A stretch of DNA of 64,000 nt from Rubrivivax sp. (GTDB taxonomy: Bacteria; Pseudomonadota; Gammaproteobacteria; Burkholderiales; Burkholderiaceae_C). Shown here piece after piece: positions 34,262 through 42,583 of the stretch. The number at the start of each line of letters is the position of its first letter. Position 1 is the stretch's first letter. Location of the stretch: assembly GCA_022843905.1 (NCBI GenBank), contig JALHMT010000011.1, positions 82,976 through 146,975 of the forward strand, read 5' to 3'. Position numbers and translations under genes: made by a program. A model generated the notes under the pieces. The model worked only from the letters and a program-made list of their open reading frames with translations. It did no database searches and had not been told where the DNA came from.

Positions 34262-35230
34262 TCAGGCGGCTTCGAGTTGATGGAAGCCGCAATACTTCAT
34301 CAGGCCTTCGTCGCTGAGGGCGACCAACATGGCGTCGTCTTGGACGTGGTGCGTAACGCGGGAGGCGAGCGGCGCGACGAACACATCGCCGAAGTTCCAG
34401 TCGAACCGGGCGTCATCCACCGTGGTGGTGCCCGCGCCGCCGAGCACCACGAAGATCTGGTTGGCGTGCTGGCGGTAAGGGCGGTTGCGCCATCCGGACT
34501 TCCATTGATGCGCTTTGATGGTGATGGTGCGCATTTCCGGGCTGCTGAAGTCGACGGTGCGCCCGAAGAAGTCGTCGCCCTCAGCCGCGTCGGTAAGCCG
34601 CTGGATTACGGTCGCCTGCGGAATCCGCATTGGCGAATCAGGGGCATCGGTGACGTCGGCCTCCCAGTGCTCGGGGTGGTCCTGCGCTGTCATCGGCTCC
34701 AGGAGGTGGACAAGGGGCAGGTCGAGGCAATCGAACCAGTAGGCCTGCTCCACGCCCTCATGGCCGTGACCGTGCCAACACCCACCCGGGGTAAGGACGA
34801 TGTCGCCCGTCTCCATGGGATGTCGGCGACCGTTCACGATGGAGTAGGAACCCCGGGCCTCCAGGATGATGCGCAGCGCATGGGAGGAATGGCGATGCGA
34901 TCTCGCCCTCTCGCCGGGAAGGATCGACTGGTACGCACCCACCAGCGTGTTGGTGGTGGCAAAGTCGTTGCGGGCGATGGGGTTGCGCAGCACGAAGTTG
35001 CGACGCTCGGCCAAGTCCGTGCCGATCACGCGGCCGGCGGCCACAAGCGCGGGACGGATGTCCGAAAACCGCCAGTGTGCGGGCTGGAATGTCGACTTCG
35101 CACTGGGCCACATCAGTGGGTTCTGCCTGGGCACCCAGCCGGGGGTGCAGTGCTGCGCAGCGATGGCTCGGATCAGTTCATCGACATCTTTGATCGAGCC
35201 GAAAGGCGCACCGGCGGAAGTTGTAGTCAT
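34262..35230 (-). CDS. Gentisate 1,2-dioxygenase-type double-cupin enzyme
   Basis: This 322-residue protein has two cupin halves. The first holds the iron ligands in SHRHSSHALRIILEARGSYS and the later PGGCWHGHGH. The second half reads RQHANQIFVVLGGAGTTTVDD. This is the bicupin layout of gentisate and salicylate dioxygenases, slightly shorter than the usual 340-380. It is first in the operon, 18 bases from the TetR-type operator. Gentisate ring cleavage to maleylpyruvate is the most likely reaction given the neighbouring hydroxylase. Confidence 0.82.
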   Translation of the reverse strand: MTTTSAGAPFGSIKDVDELIRAIAAQHCTPGWVPRQNPLMWPSAKSTFQPAHWRFSDIRPALVAAGRVIGTDLAERRNFVLRNPIARNDFATTNTLVGAYQSILPGERARSHRHSSHALRIILEARGSYSIVNGRRHPMETGDIVLTPGGCWHGHGHEGVEQAYWFDCLDLPLVHLLEPMTAQDHPEHWEADVTDAPDSPMRIPQATVIQRLTDAAEGDDFFGRTVDFSSPEMRTITIKAHQWKSGWRNRPYRQHANQIFVVLGGAGTTTVDDARFDWNFGDVFVAPLASRVTHHVQDDAMLVALSDEGLMKYCGFHQLEAA

Positions 35231-35248
35231 GTCTCACCACGCTTTTAT

Positions 35249-35266
35249 AAACCGACCGGACGGTTT
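35249..35266. promoter_or_regulatory. TetR-type operator before the gentisate operon
   Basis: AAACCGACCGGACGGTTT is an 18-base near-perfect palindrome: AAACCG and CGGTTT arms around ACCGGA. It lies 18 bases upstream of the dioxygenase ATG. The symmetry and arm sequence are typical of TetR/AcrR operators, and the operon contains a TetR gene. Confidence 0.8.
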
Positions 35267-35284
35267 GTATCATCTAAGGTTCTG

Positions 35285-35596
35285 AGAAGCAGCAGGGACT
35301 TCCCTATTCCTCTGTGTTCGAGTTTTCCACCCGGGATAAGGGCTGCCCGGCTGCGGTGCGGAGTTCGGAACTGACAGTGGTTGCGCTTGGCAGCAGTCAG
35401 TTCAGGCAGTTTGCGCGGGCCGAGCCCAGTCACGACGGGCAGCTGCCGAAGCCGACCGACTGCACCCGGTCTTGAGCGGGTGCTCGCGCAGCGACGGCCA
35501 CGGTCAGCTGATGGCCGAGTGGAGCCGACCGGTTTTCGCCGACGAACGGCCGGTCTACATCAGGTCGCCGACTTTCTCATTCCGACTGCGGCGCCG
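35285..35596. other. 310-base stretch without a supported gene
   Basis: Between the gentisate promoter and the RES toxin stop I see only overlapping frames without family features. A short inverted ACCCGG/CCGGGT-like pair near 35330-35470 is weak. Part of the stretch must hold promoter elements for the gentisate operon. Confidence 0.3.
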
Positions 35597-36196
35597 TCAG
35601 ACCGCGGTGACGTTGAACCGATCGCAGAGGTCATTGACCTGCCGCGCCTTGAGCTTCTCGGCTCGCAGCTTGTGCAGCCCGCTGCGCTCGAAGATGGCGT
35701 AGGCGAACCCCTTGTTCATCTGCCGCGACACGTACCGGATTCCATCCCAGCGCGGACTCGCACCGTGGATCGCTCGCGCCCAGGCCTGGCTCGCCGTGTA
35801 GTCGGCGGATGCACTGATGTCGTTGTTCAGTCCCAGGGCCTTGAGCGCCGCCCCGGTCAGGTCAGCCAATGCAAGCAACTTGCGCCGCTCACAGGCAAAC
35901 CGCACGACCGAGCGCTCGGTCAGTTCTGCGGCCGGCACCTCGTAGCTGCCTCTGACGAACCGCCCGCACTCATGGATCACGCTTTCCGCAAAAGCTACCT
36001 CGATGGTGCTGGCGGTGTAGCAGGTGCCGAACGGGCCGGCACCGCCAGGATCTGGATCGTCAAAGCGGTAGACGCCGGCCGACCAGTACGGCTCGGTAGC
36101 TGGATGCCGGCTCAAGCGCACGAGGGACGCGACTTCGATCCTGGTCGGTCGAAGCAGATCCTCGAAGGAACCGGGATCAGGCAGCCGCAGCGACAC
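35597..36196 (-). CDS. RES-domain toxin
   Basis: I chose GTG 36196 (VSLRLPDPGSFED), which has GAGG upstream and overlaps the antitoxin end by 20 bases; longer starts lie deep in the antitoxin. The 199-residue product has the RES pattern: YWSAGVYRFDDP (Arg), GTCYTASTIEVAFAESVIHE (Tyr, Glu), and a late Ser in GIRYVSRQM. Characterised RES toxins deplete or ADP-ribosylate with NAD+. It lies downstream of its likely antitoxin, the usual order. Confidence 0.82.
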   Translation of the reverse strand: MSLRLPDPGSFEDLLRPTRIEVASLVRLSRHPATEPYWSAGVYRFDDPDPGGAGPFGTCYTASTIEVAFAESVIHECGRFVRGSYEVPAAELTERSVVRFACERRKLLALADLTGAALKALGLNNDISASADYTASQAWARAIHGASPRWDGIRYVSRQMNKGFAYAIFERSGLHKLRAEKLKARQVNDLCDRFNVTAV

Positions 36197-36791
36197 GCGA
36201 AGCGCCTCGCTCGCGCGCCCATGCCGCGGCCAGGCGCTCCACCTTGGCCAAGGCAGTCCCCGCCTCCAACGCGGCGGCAACGCTCTTTCCAGCGAGTGCG
36301 CCGTGTTCGCGCAGCCAGAACATCAGTTTCTCGCTAGCGCCGAGGTCGCCGAGCGCGCGGCAGATGGCTGCCACAGACTCGCGGTCCATCCCGAGGAATG
36401 CCTGCGGGTAGAACAGCCGATTGCCGACCTTCACCGCGAAGATTTCGCCCCGGTCTGCGGCCGGCGCCAAAGCCTGACGGGTGAGTCCCCAGGCTTGCGC
36501 GAGTTGCTCACCGGGTACGACGAGGCCATCCTTGACCCACCGGACACGCGCAGCCTCGCCGCGCGCGGTGGCGCCCGCCAAGCCGCCAGTGGCCTGAGCA
36601 TGCAGGGTATCCGCGGCGGGGGCGTCGGCATGCGCCCCCCGGGTTCGGACGCCTCGTGTCCTTGGCAGTTGCAGCCCTTGCTTGCTGACCGCAGAGCGAA
36701 GAGTGCTGAGGTCTTCGCTGAGGCGCCCGACGGTGGCCTCGAGCTGCGCGATGCGGCGGAGCAGGACTGGAGTGCTGAGATCGGTGCTCAT
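36177..36791 (-). CDS. Likely antitoxin with MbcA/ParS/Xre-like C-terminus
   Basis: This 204-residue protein opens with a coiled coil (LLRRIAQLEATVGRLSEDLSTLRSAV), then a low-complexity linker, then a DNA-binding-like VVPGEQLAQAWGLTRQALAPAADRGEIFAVKVG, and ends FWLREHGALAGKSVAAALEAG with a closing helix, similar to the toxin-binding domain of RES antitoxins. It overlaps the RES gene, so the two form a type II toxin-antitoxin pair. The N-terminal coiled coil is unusual for these antitoxins. Confidence 0.7.
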   Translation of the reverse strand: MSTDLSTPVLLRRIAQLEATVGRLSEDLSTLRSAVSKQGLQLPRTRGVRTRGAHADAPAADTLHAQATGGLAGATARGEAARVRWVKDGLVVPGEQLAQAWGLTRQALAPAADRGEIFAVKVGNRLFYPQAFLGMDRESVAAICRALGDLGASEKLMFWLREHGALAGKSVAAALEAGTALAKVERLAAAWARERGASRVAAAA

Positions 36792-37021
36792 AGGCGAATT
36801 CTAAGCAAAGCCGGACAACAAAGCAAATGCGGCAAACGTAGAAAGCCGGAAACGTTGAGAGGCGACGGGCGCGGTGACTCCCCCGCTCGTGCAGCGGCAG
36901 ACCAAGGGCGAGCCAAGCCCGAACCCGGAGGTGTCAGTCTGAAACGAGAGGCCTCTTGTCGTGGCTATTCCGATAACTATCCTTATCGCAATAGCTGGTT
37001 CGTTGTGTCAAACTCTCCGCC
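36792..37021. promoter_or_regulatory. Intergenic region before the integrase and antitoxin
   Basis: This 230-base divergent gap separates the antitoxin and the tyrosine recombinase. Its integrase-proximal 60 bases are AT-rich (CGATAACTATCCTTATCGC), including GATAA/TTATC arms that could be an operator or recombinase site. No clear promoter consensus is claimed. Confidence 0.35.
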
Positions 37022-38731
37022 ATGAAAAGTTCGAGGCCGTCCCAGCCCCTGTCGGAGACTACCGGTCCCGCGGGCCTTCCTGATGCCGCCTCGCTCGCCG
37101 CGCTGCGCGCCTGGTACGAGGGCGTGCCCGCCAGCGAGGCGGTGGCGCGCTACCTGGGCCTGAACAAGACCGCAGGCCAGTCCTCGCGCGGGATGCTGGG
37201 CGCCATCCGGCGCCAACTGTGCGTCTTCGCCCGGTCCCGGCATCGGACTGACTTGGCGAAGCTGTTGGCGCATCCCGGAGGAGAACGCATCCGGCACGCC
37301 CGTGCGGTGGTCCACGCGATCGATGTCTTGCGCTCCGCGGTGGCTCCAAGTCCGTTGATCGGCGACGACGTGGGGCTGTGGCTGCCACCCCGCGTGGTGG
37401 GCGCGCTTCGTTCCCACGGCATCCACACCTTGGCGGCTTTGACGGTCCGGATTCCCCGGCGCCGCCGGTGGTGGGTGGCGGTCAAGGGGCTGGGCGCCAC
37501 AGGCGCCCGCCAGGTCGAAGCCTTCTTTGCGGAACACCCCGATCTGACCGAGAGGGCGCGGGCATTGATCGTCACCAGGCCGCCGCCGGACGTGTCGACC
37601 TGGGAGCAATTGGTCGTTCCGGAACAGGTCGATGGCTCGCAGGGGGCGTTTCGGGCGCCGAAAGGGACGAGCACCCTGGCCGCGTCGAACGACTACGAGG
37701 CGGTCCAGGCCTGGTTGCAATTGCACGAGTCGCCGTCCACTCAGCGCACCTACCGCAAGGAGGCGGAGCGTCTGATGCTGTGGGCCATCCTTGAGCGCGG
37801 GCGGGCCTTGTCCTCGCTGACGACCGAGGACGCCACCGCTTATCGCGCCTTCCTGAGGCGGCCGACGCCCAGGGAGCGTTGGGTGGGCCCGGCCCGACCC
37901 CGTGGTTCCGCCGATTGGCGACCCTTTGCGGGTGCGTTGGCCCCGAAGTCAGTGGCGCATGCCTTGTCGGTGCTGGGCGCCTTGTTCCGGTGGTTGATCG
38001 AACAGCGCTACGTGCTGGCAAATCCGTTTGCCGGGATCAAGGTGCGGGGCGCCACCCGGTCCACACCGCTCGATGCCACAAGGGTGTTCTCCGAGGCGGA
38101 GTGGTCACTGGTGCGGACCATCGCCGACGGTCTGGAGTGGTCTTACGGGTGGCAAGCGCCAGCGGCACAACGCTTGCGGTTCGTGCTGGATTTTTCCTAT
38201 GCCACCGGACTGCGGGCCGGCGAGCTGGTCGGCGCGACCCTGGGTGCAGTGGAAACCGACACCCACGGCGACCACTGGCTGCACTTAGTCGGCAAGGGCA
38301 GCAAGCCCGGCAAGGTGGCCTTGCCGCCATTGGCGCGTGGGGCGCTGGACCGGTACCTGGTCCAGCGTGGAATGCCGACGACACGCGTGCACTGGGATCC
38401 GACCACGCCGATCATCGCGCAGCTGTCGCAGGACCGGGGCGGTGCCATCACCGGAACAAGGCTGTGGGCTGTGATGCACCGGTTCTTCGAGACGGCGGCC
38501 GATCTGGTCGATGAGCAAAGTCCGACCCTCGCCGAGAAACTGCGCCGGGCGAGCCCGCACTGGATGCGCCACACCCATGCCACCCATGCGCTCGCCCACG
38601 GTGCCGAACTCACCACCGTCCGTGACAACTTGCGGCATGCGTCCATCTCGACGACGTCGGTCTACCTGCATGGCGATGATGCCAAGCGGGCCTCGCAACT
38701 AGGATCCGCTTTTGCAGTGCCTCGTGGCTGA
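37022..38731 (+). CDS. Large tyrosine recombinase (phage-type integrase)
   Basis: This 569-residue protein has an extra N-terminal 200 residues with a helix-hairpin-like VKGLGATGARQVEAFF segment, as in integrases carrying the DUF3701-type extension. A SAM-like core-binding domain (STQRTYRKEAERLMLWAI) precedes the catalytic domain with Arg in ATGLRAGELVG, the box HWMRHTHATHALAHG, the later His in LRHASISTTSVYLH, and the nucleophile Tyr in that last block. It probably moves or once moved a local element; no att site was identified. The IS1071 remnant follows 80 bases downstream. Confidence 0.9.
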   Translation: MKSSRPSQPLSETTGPAGLPDAASLAALRAWYEGVPASEAVARYLGLNKTAGQSSRGMLGAIRRQLCVFARSRHRTDLAKLLAHPGGERIRHARAVVHAIDVLRSAVAPSPLIGDDVGLWLPPRVVGALRSHGIHTLAALTVRIPRRRRWWVAVKGLGATGARQVEAFFAEHPDLTERARALIVTRPPPDVSTWEQLVVPEQVDGSQGAFRAPKGTSTLAASNDYEAVQAWLQLHESPSTQRTYRKEAERLMLWAILERGRALSSLTTEDATAYRAFLRRPTPRERWVGPARPRGSADWRPFAGALAPKSVAHALSVLGALFRWLIEQRYVLANPFAGIKVRGATRSTPLDATRVFSEAEWSLVRTIADGLEWSYGWQAPAAQRLRFVLDFSYATGLRAGELVGATLGAVETDTHGDHWLHLVGKGSKPGKVALPPLARGALDRYLVQRGMPTTRVHWDPTTPIIAQLSQDRGGAITGTRLWAVMHRFFETAADLVDEQSPTLAEKLRRASPHWMRHTHATHALAHGAELTTVRDNLRHASISTTSVYLHGDDAKRASQLGSAFAVPRG

Positions 38732-38810
38732 GCACGGGCCGGAGTCAGCAGCGACCAGGGTTTACCCGAAGGTCAAACCGCTACGATTTGCACCGAAACC
38801 GAGATCACCC

Positions 38811-39130
38811 CTGGATCGCTGGTCGAACCGCCGCCAGGTCATTCCACCGGAACTGATCGGGAAGATTGCGCCCACCAGGCTGGAGAGCATCAACTTGCGG
38901 GGTGTGTTTCGCTTCCCGGTTGACCGCTATGCTGACCAAATCCTGCCTTCGCGGCCAAATGCATCGATAACTGGCACCAATGGATGAAACCGACCACGGT
39001 TTGACGCCACGAATCGCAGATTTGAAAGTGAACAGGAAAGTCAATGAAATCAACGATCTACCAACACCACCTCCGCGCCAGTGCTAGCTTTTCGTACCGT
39101 CACTTATTGCACTGAAAACGAGGAGACCCC
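38811..39130 (+). mobile_element. IS1071 right-end remnant (tnpA 3' end plus terminal repeat)
   Basis: From CTG 38811 the frame reads LDRWSNRRQVIPPELIGKIAP and ends SITGTNG at 38987, the last 58 residues of an IS1071-type TnpA. DNA to 39130 then forms the terminal repeat. Read inward from its end it begins GGGGTCTCCTCGTTTTC, which I recognise as the IS1071 end. The rest of the element is missing. It is oriented with its end facing the catabolic genes, and its GGGG edge interrupts the hydratase gene. Confidence 0.88.
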
Positions 39131-39619
39131 GACCTGGCCGGCGGACGAGTTGTCGGCGGTGTTCTGTTCGAGGTTGAAGCGGTAGCCTGTCCAGGTGGAG
39201 TGCACGACTTCGAGGCAGGCGTAGGCGCCCTCCACGGCGGCGACCACGGTGTGGCGGTCGACGGGCGCGTGCCGCGCGTCGAGGGCGGTTTGGAGGCGCA
39301 GCCCGATCTCGGGTTCGACCCGCGGCTGCACCAGGCGCTCGTGCACCGCGTCGCCCGAGTTCAGCAGCATCCGGTCGGTCAGCGGCCCGATGTTGGGCCG
39401 GGCTATGCCCATCTGGCGGCGCATCACTTCCGACGTGTAACCCAGCTTCCACCCGACCACGCGCTCGCCGGCGGCCAGGCGCAGGCCGAGCAGCGCGCGC
39501 TGGATGGCGTAGGCGGTGGCGAGGTCGGGCGTGCCGATGGTGGCTGCGGCGTCCAGTGTCCGACCGGCCTGGCGGGCGGCCCAGATCGCTTCGGCGAGTT
39601 GGTTGGGCGTCTGGGTCAT
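39104..39619 (-). pseudogene. 2-Hydroxypenta-2,4-dienoate hydratase/4-oxalocrotonate decarboxylase family, C-terminally truncated
   Basis: The product begins MTQTPNQLAEAIWAARQAG and contains VVGWKLGYTSEVMRRQMGI, EPEIGLRL and AYACLEVVHSTWTGYRF, the N-terminal two thirds of the MhpD/DmpH fold. The metal-site Glu pair is present. After NSSAGQVG the frame enters the IS1071 repeat at 39130 and stops at 39104, so about 90 residues are missing. An intact hydratase is present at 46821-47606, so loss here need not break the pathway. Confidence 0.85.
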
Positions 39620-39661
39620 GGGGGGGCTCCGCCTGGAAAGGTTGAGGGTGGGGCGCGCCGG

Positions 39662-41050
39662 CTATGGCAGGTCGGGCGCGCCCAGCAGCGCGTGGCCCTG
39701 GCCGATGAGGGCCTCGATGCCGAGCGCGATGCCGATCAGCCGCGCTTCGGCGCGCGGCGGCCCCATCAGCTGCAGGCCCACCGGCATCCGGTTGGCGTCG
39801 AGGCCCACGGGCATCGTCAGCGCGCACCAGCCGAACAGGTTGCTGATGGCGGTGTTGCGCATGGCCTTCATGTTGGCCGGCGCGTAGGTCTCCACCGTGC
39901 CGATGTCGGCCAGCCGCGGCGGCGAGGCGGGCACGGTGGGCGTGAGCAGGACGTCGACGTCGTCGAACAACCGGGCCGCGCCCGCGCCGCAGCGCTGCAG
40001 CACGGCCTTGCGCCGCAGGTACTCGACGGAAGACACCTGCTCGGCCCAGCGCACGCGGTCGCGCACCACCGGGTCCAGCCGCTCCACCTTGTGCGGGAAG
40101 TGCTGGTCGAGGTAGGCCGCGAGTTCGGACGCTGCGAGGCCGCCGCGGCGGAAGATGTCGAAGGCTTCCTCGCAGTGCGGCAGCGGGAACCGGACCACCT
40201 GCGCGCCGGCCTGGGCGAGGCGCTGAACGGCCGCTTCCACGGCGGCGGCGATGCTCGGGTCGATGTCGTCCCAGAAGTGGTTGGTCGGCACGCCGACGCG
40301 CAGTCCTTGCACGCGCACCGGGGCAGGCGCGGGCAGGCCCTGGCTCTCTGTGTCGAGGGCGGCGAACGCGTAGGCCAGGTCTTCCACCGTGCGGGTGAGC
40401 ACGCCCGCGGTGTCGAGCGAGGACGACAGGGGCACGATGCCTTCGACCGGCCAGCGCCCCACGGTGGTCTTCAGGCCCACCTGTCCGGTCATGGACGCGG
40501 GCACGCGCACCGAACCGGCGGTGTCGGTGCCCAGCGCCAGCAGGGCGCTGCCCTGCACCAGCGAGACGCCCGCGCCCGCGCTGGACCCGCCTGGCACGCG
40601 GTGCTCGTGGGGTGACCAGGGGTTCCGGGGCGTGCCCCAGTGGGCGTTGACGCCAAGACCCCCGAACGCGAACTCGACCGTGTGCGTCTTGCCGACCACG
40701 ATGCCCAGTTGCCGCTGCAGCCGCGCGACCAGCGGGCCGGCCGCCTGCCAGGCTTCGGGCAGGGCCTCGTCGCTGCCCGCAAACACCGGCAGGCCGGGCA
40801 CGCCGTACAGGTCCTTCACCGACACCGGCAAGCCCATCAGCGGGCCCAGGTCCTGGCCCTGGTCCAGCAGGGTGTCGACCGCAGCGGCGGCGCTGCGGGC
40901 GCGCGCGCCGTCCCAGGTCTTGTAGGCGTTGAGCCGGGGTTCCATGCGCGCGTGGTGTTGCGCGCAGGTGTCGATCAGGGCCACCGCCGTCAGTTCGCGG
41001 CGGCGCAGGCGGGCGGCGTGCTCGGCCAGCGACAGGTGGGCAGCGTTCAA
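39662..41050 (-). CDS. Amidase signature-family hydrolase
   Basis: This 462-residue protein has the Ser-cisSer-Lys triad: Lys in GLPVSVKDLYGV, cis-Ser in VPGGSSAGAGVSL, and the nucleophile Ser in GTDTAGSVRVPAS. It resembles GatA/allophanate-type amidases acting on small amides. It lies downstream of the tautomerase and SDR relic, 42 bases before the truncated hydratase. An acyl-anilide substrate feeding aniline would fit the setting but is only inference. Confidence 0.9.
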   Translation of the reverse strand: MNAAHLSLAEHAARLRRRELTAVALIDTCAQHHARMEPRLNAYKTWDGARARSAAAAVDTLLDQGQDLGPLMGLPVSVKDLYGVPGLPVFAGSDEALPEAWQAAGPLVARLQRQLGIVVGKTHTVEFAFGGLGVNAHWGTPRNPWSPHEHRVPGGSSAGAGVSLVQGSALLALGTDTAGSVRVPASMTGQVGLKTTVGRWPVEGIVPLSSSLDTAGVLTRTVEDLAYAFAALDTESQGLPAPAPVRVQGLRVGVPTNHFWDDIDPSIAAAVEAAVQRLAQAGAQVVRFPLPHCEEAFDIFRRGGLAASELAAYLDQHFPHKVERLDPVVRDRVRWAEQVSSVEYLRRKAVLQRCGAGAARLFDDVDVLLTPTVPASPPRLADIGTVETYAPANMKAMRNTAISNLFGWCALTMPVGLDANRMPVGLQLMGPPRAEARLIGIALGIEALIGQGHALLGAPDLP

Positions 41051-41089
41051 GGGCCTTCTCCTCGGGGTGTGGTGAACAGGGTGTGTCCC

Positions 41090-41375
41090 ATTGTCACCAC
41101 CCGGCCGCCAAGTCCGCGGCGATCTCTTCTGGTGTGCCCAGGCGGTTCATCGGCGTGTCGCGCAGCAACTGGGTGTAGATGGCTTTCATCCAGCCGGTCT
41201 CGGCCTCGCTCAGCGGCTGCGGGTTGCGCGGCACGATGCGCTGGCCGTTGTCGATGGCACCGGGCGAGACGCACCCAGATGGTGCCGCCCACGTTGTGCA
41301 CCGACGCGTCGACGCGGCCATGGGCCTGCAGGGCCGCCTGCACCACGCGCCCCTGGTAGCGCTGGGCGGCGATTC
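41090..41375 (-). pseudogene. Deleted relic of a BenD/XylL-type short-chain dehydrogenase
   Basis: One frame reads RYQGRVVQAALQAHGRVDASVHNVGGTIW, the middle of a BenD-like cis-diol dehydrogenase. A few bases on, another frame reads VSPGAIDNGQRIVPRNPQPLSEAETGW and MNRLGTPEEIAA, which belongs near the C-terminus of the same family (compare APGGTEAPPRRVPRN). The segment between, with the YxxxK site, and the N-terminus are absent. This is an internally deleted gene between tautomerase and amidase. Confidence 0.65.
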
Positions 41376-41384
41376 CGGTCCTGG

Positions 41385-41576
41385 TCAGCGGCCGAGGTCT
41401 TTGGCGCTGACGCCCGCGATGCCCCAGTTCTCCTTGGGCATTTCGTGGATCCAGACGCGGATGGTTTCCTTCTTCGCGTCGATGGCCTCGTGCAGCGCCT
41501 GGGTGACCTTCTCGATCACGGCCTTCTTCTGCTCGGGCGTGCGGCCTTCGAGTATGTAGATCTGTGCGAACGGCAT
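41385..41576 (-). CDS. dmpI: 4-Oxalocrotonate tautomerase
   Basis: This 63-residue protein begins MPFAQIYILEGRTPEQKKAVIEKVTQAL; Pro2 is the catalytic base after Met removal, and the arginines at the R-T-P and IRVWI positions are conserved. It isomerises 2-hydroxymuconate to 4-oxalocrotonate in the dehydrogenase branch of the catechol meta pathway. It follows the Bug protein gene by 17 bases, in the same operon. Confidence 0.93.
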   Translation of the reverse strand: MPFAQIYILEGRTPEQKKAVIEKVTQALHEAIDAKKETIRVWIHEMPKENWGIAGVSAKDLGR

Positions 41577-41593
41577 GGTGGTGGTCTCCTGGG

Positions 41594-42571
41594 TCAGTTG
41601 GCTTTGATGTCCAGCTTGCGGATCAGGGCACCCCAGCGGTTGTTCTCGGCCTTGATGAAGGCGTCGAACTCCTGGGGCGTGGTGACGCGCAGGTTGCCGG
41701 AGATGTTGTCGAACGCGGCCTGGGCCTCGGCGGTCTTGGCGCCTTTGGCCCAGGCGTCGTGCAGCTTCTGCACGACGGCGGCCGGGGTGGCGGCGGGGGC
41801 GACCAGGCCGAACCAGGTCTCCACCGCGAAGCCGGGGTAACCGGACTCGGCCACGGTCGGTACGTCCGGCAGGGCCTTGGCGCGCGTGGGCGAGGTGACG
41901 GCCAGCGCCTTGAGCTTGCCGCTGCGGATGTGCTGCAAGGTGGTGGCCAGCGAGCTTTCCATGCTCATGATCACCGTGCCCGAGAGCAGGTCCGGCACGA
42001 TCTGGCTCGACCCCTTGTAGGGGATGTTGGTGAGTTCGATGCCGGCCACCGACTGCAGCAGCTCGGCCGCCAGGTGGTTGCTGGTGCCGATGCCGGACGT
42101 GGCGTAGCCGAGCTTGCCCGGGTTGGCCTTGGCGTAGGCCACCAGACCCTTGAGGTCGGCGAACGGTGCGCTCGGGTGCACGACGATCACGCAGGGCGTG
42201 GTGCCCACCAGCGAGATCGGGGCGAAGTCCTTTTCCACCTGGAACGGCAGCTTGTCGTAGAGGTAGGGCGCGATGGCCAGGCTGCTGATGGCCGACAGCC
42301 CGATGGTGTAGCCGTCCGGTGCGGCCTTGGCCACCGCGTCGGTGCCGATGTTGCCGCCGGCGCCGGCCTTGTTCTCGACCACGAAGGACTGGCCCAGCGC
42401 GTCGCCCATGGCCTTGGCGGCGGTGCGGCCCATGATGTCGGTGGGTCCACCCGGTGGGAAGGGCACGATGAGCTTGACGGGACGGGCGGGGTAGGCGTCC
42501 TGCGACCAACCAGCGGCGGGTGCCAGGGCCAGGCCGGCCCCCACGGAGGCGATGAAATCTCTGCGTTGCAT
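41594..42571 (-). CDS. Bug/TctC-family periplasmic binding protein in the meta-cleavage operon
   Basis: This 325-residue protein starts MQRRDFIASVGAGLALAPAAGWSQ, a Tat-like signal peptide, then VKLIVPFPPGGPTDIMGRTAA, NKAGAGGNIGTDAVAKA, YATSGIGTSNHLAAELL and TNIPYKGSSQIVPDLLSG, the Bug family core. It sits between aldolase and tautomerase genes, which suggests that it binds an aromatic or intermediate carboxylate, but no transporter subunits are nearby. Confidence 0.92.
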   Translation of the reverse strand: MQRRDFIASVGAGLALAPAAGWSQDAYPARPVKLIVPFPPGGPTDIMGRTAAKAMGDALGQSFVVENKAGAGGNIGTDAVAKAAPDGYTIGLSAISSLAIAPYLYDKLPFQVEKDFAPISLVGTTPCVIVVHPSAPFADLKGLVAYAKANPGKLGYATSGIGTSNHLAAELLQSVAGIELTNIPYKGSSQIVPDLLSGTVIMSMESSLATTLQHIRSGKLKALAVTSPTRAKALPDVPTVAESGYPGFAVETWFGLVAPAATPAAVVQKLHDAWAKGAKTAEAQAAFDNISGNLRVTTPQEFDAFIKAENNRWGALIRKLDIKAN

Positions 42572-42583
42572 AGGGTGCGTTCC

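Noticed and set aside
36960..37015. Possible right terminal repeat of the Tn3 element near the integrase
   Set aside because: Only a short TGTGTCAAA stretch resembles the inner part of the 22381 repeat; the CCCC edge is missing.
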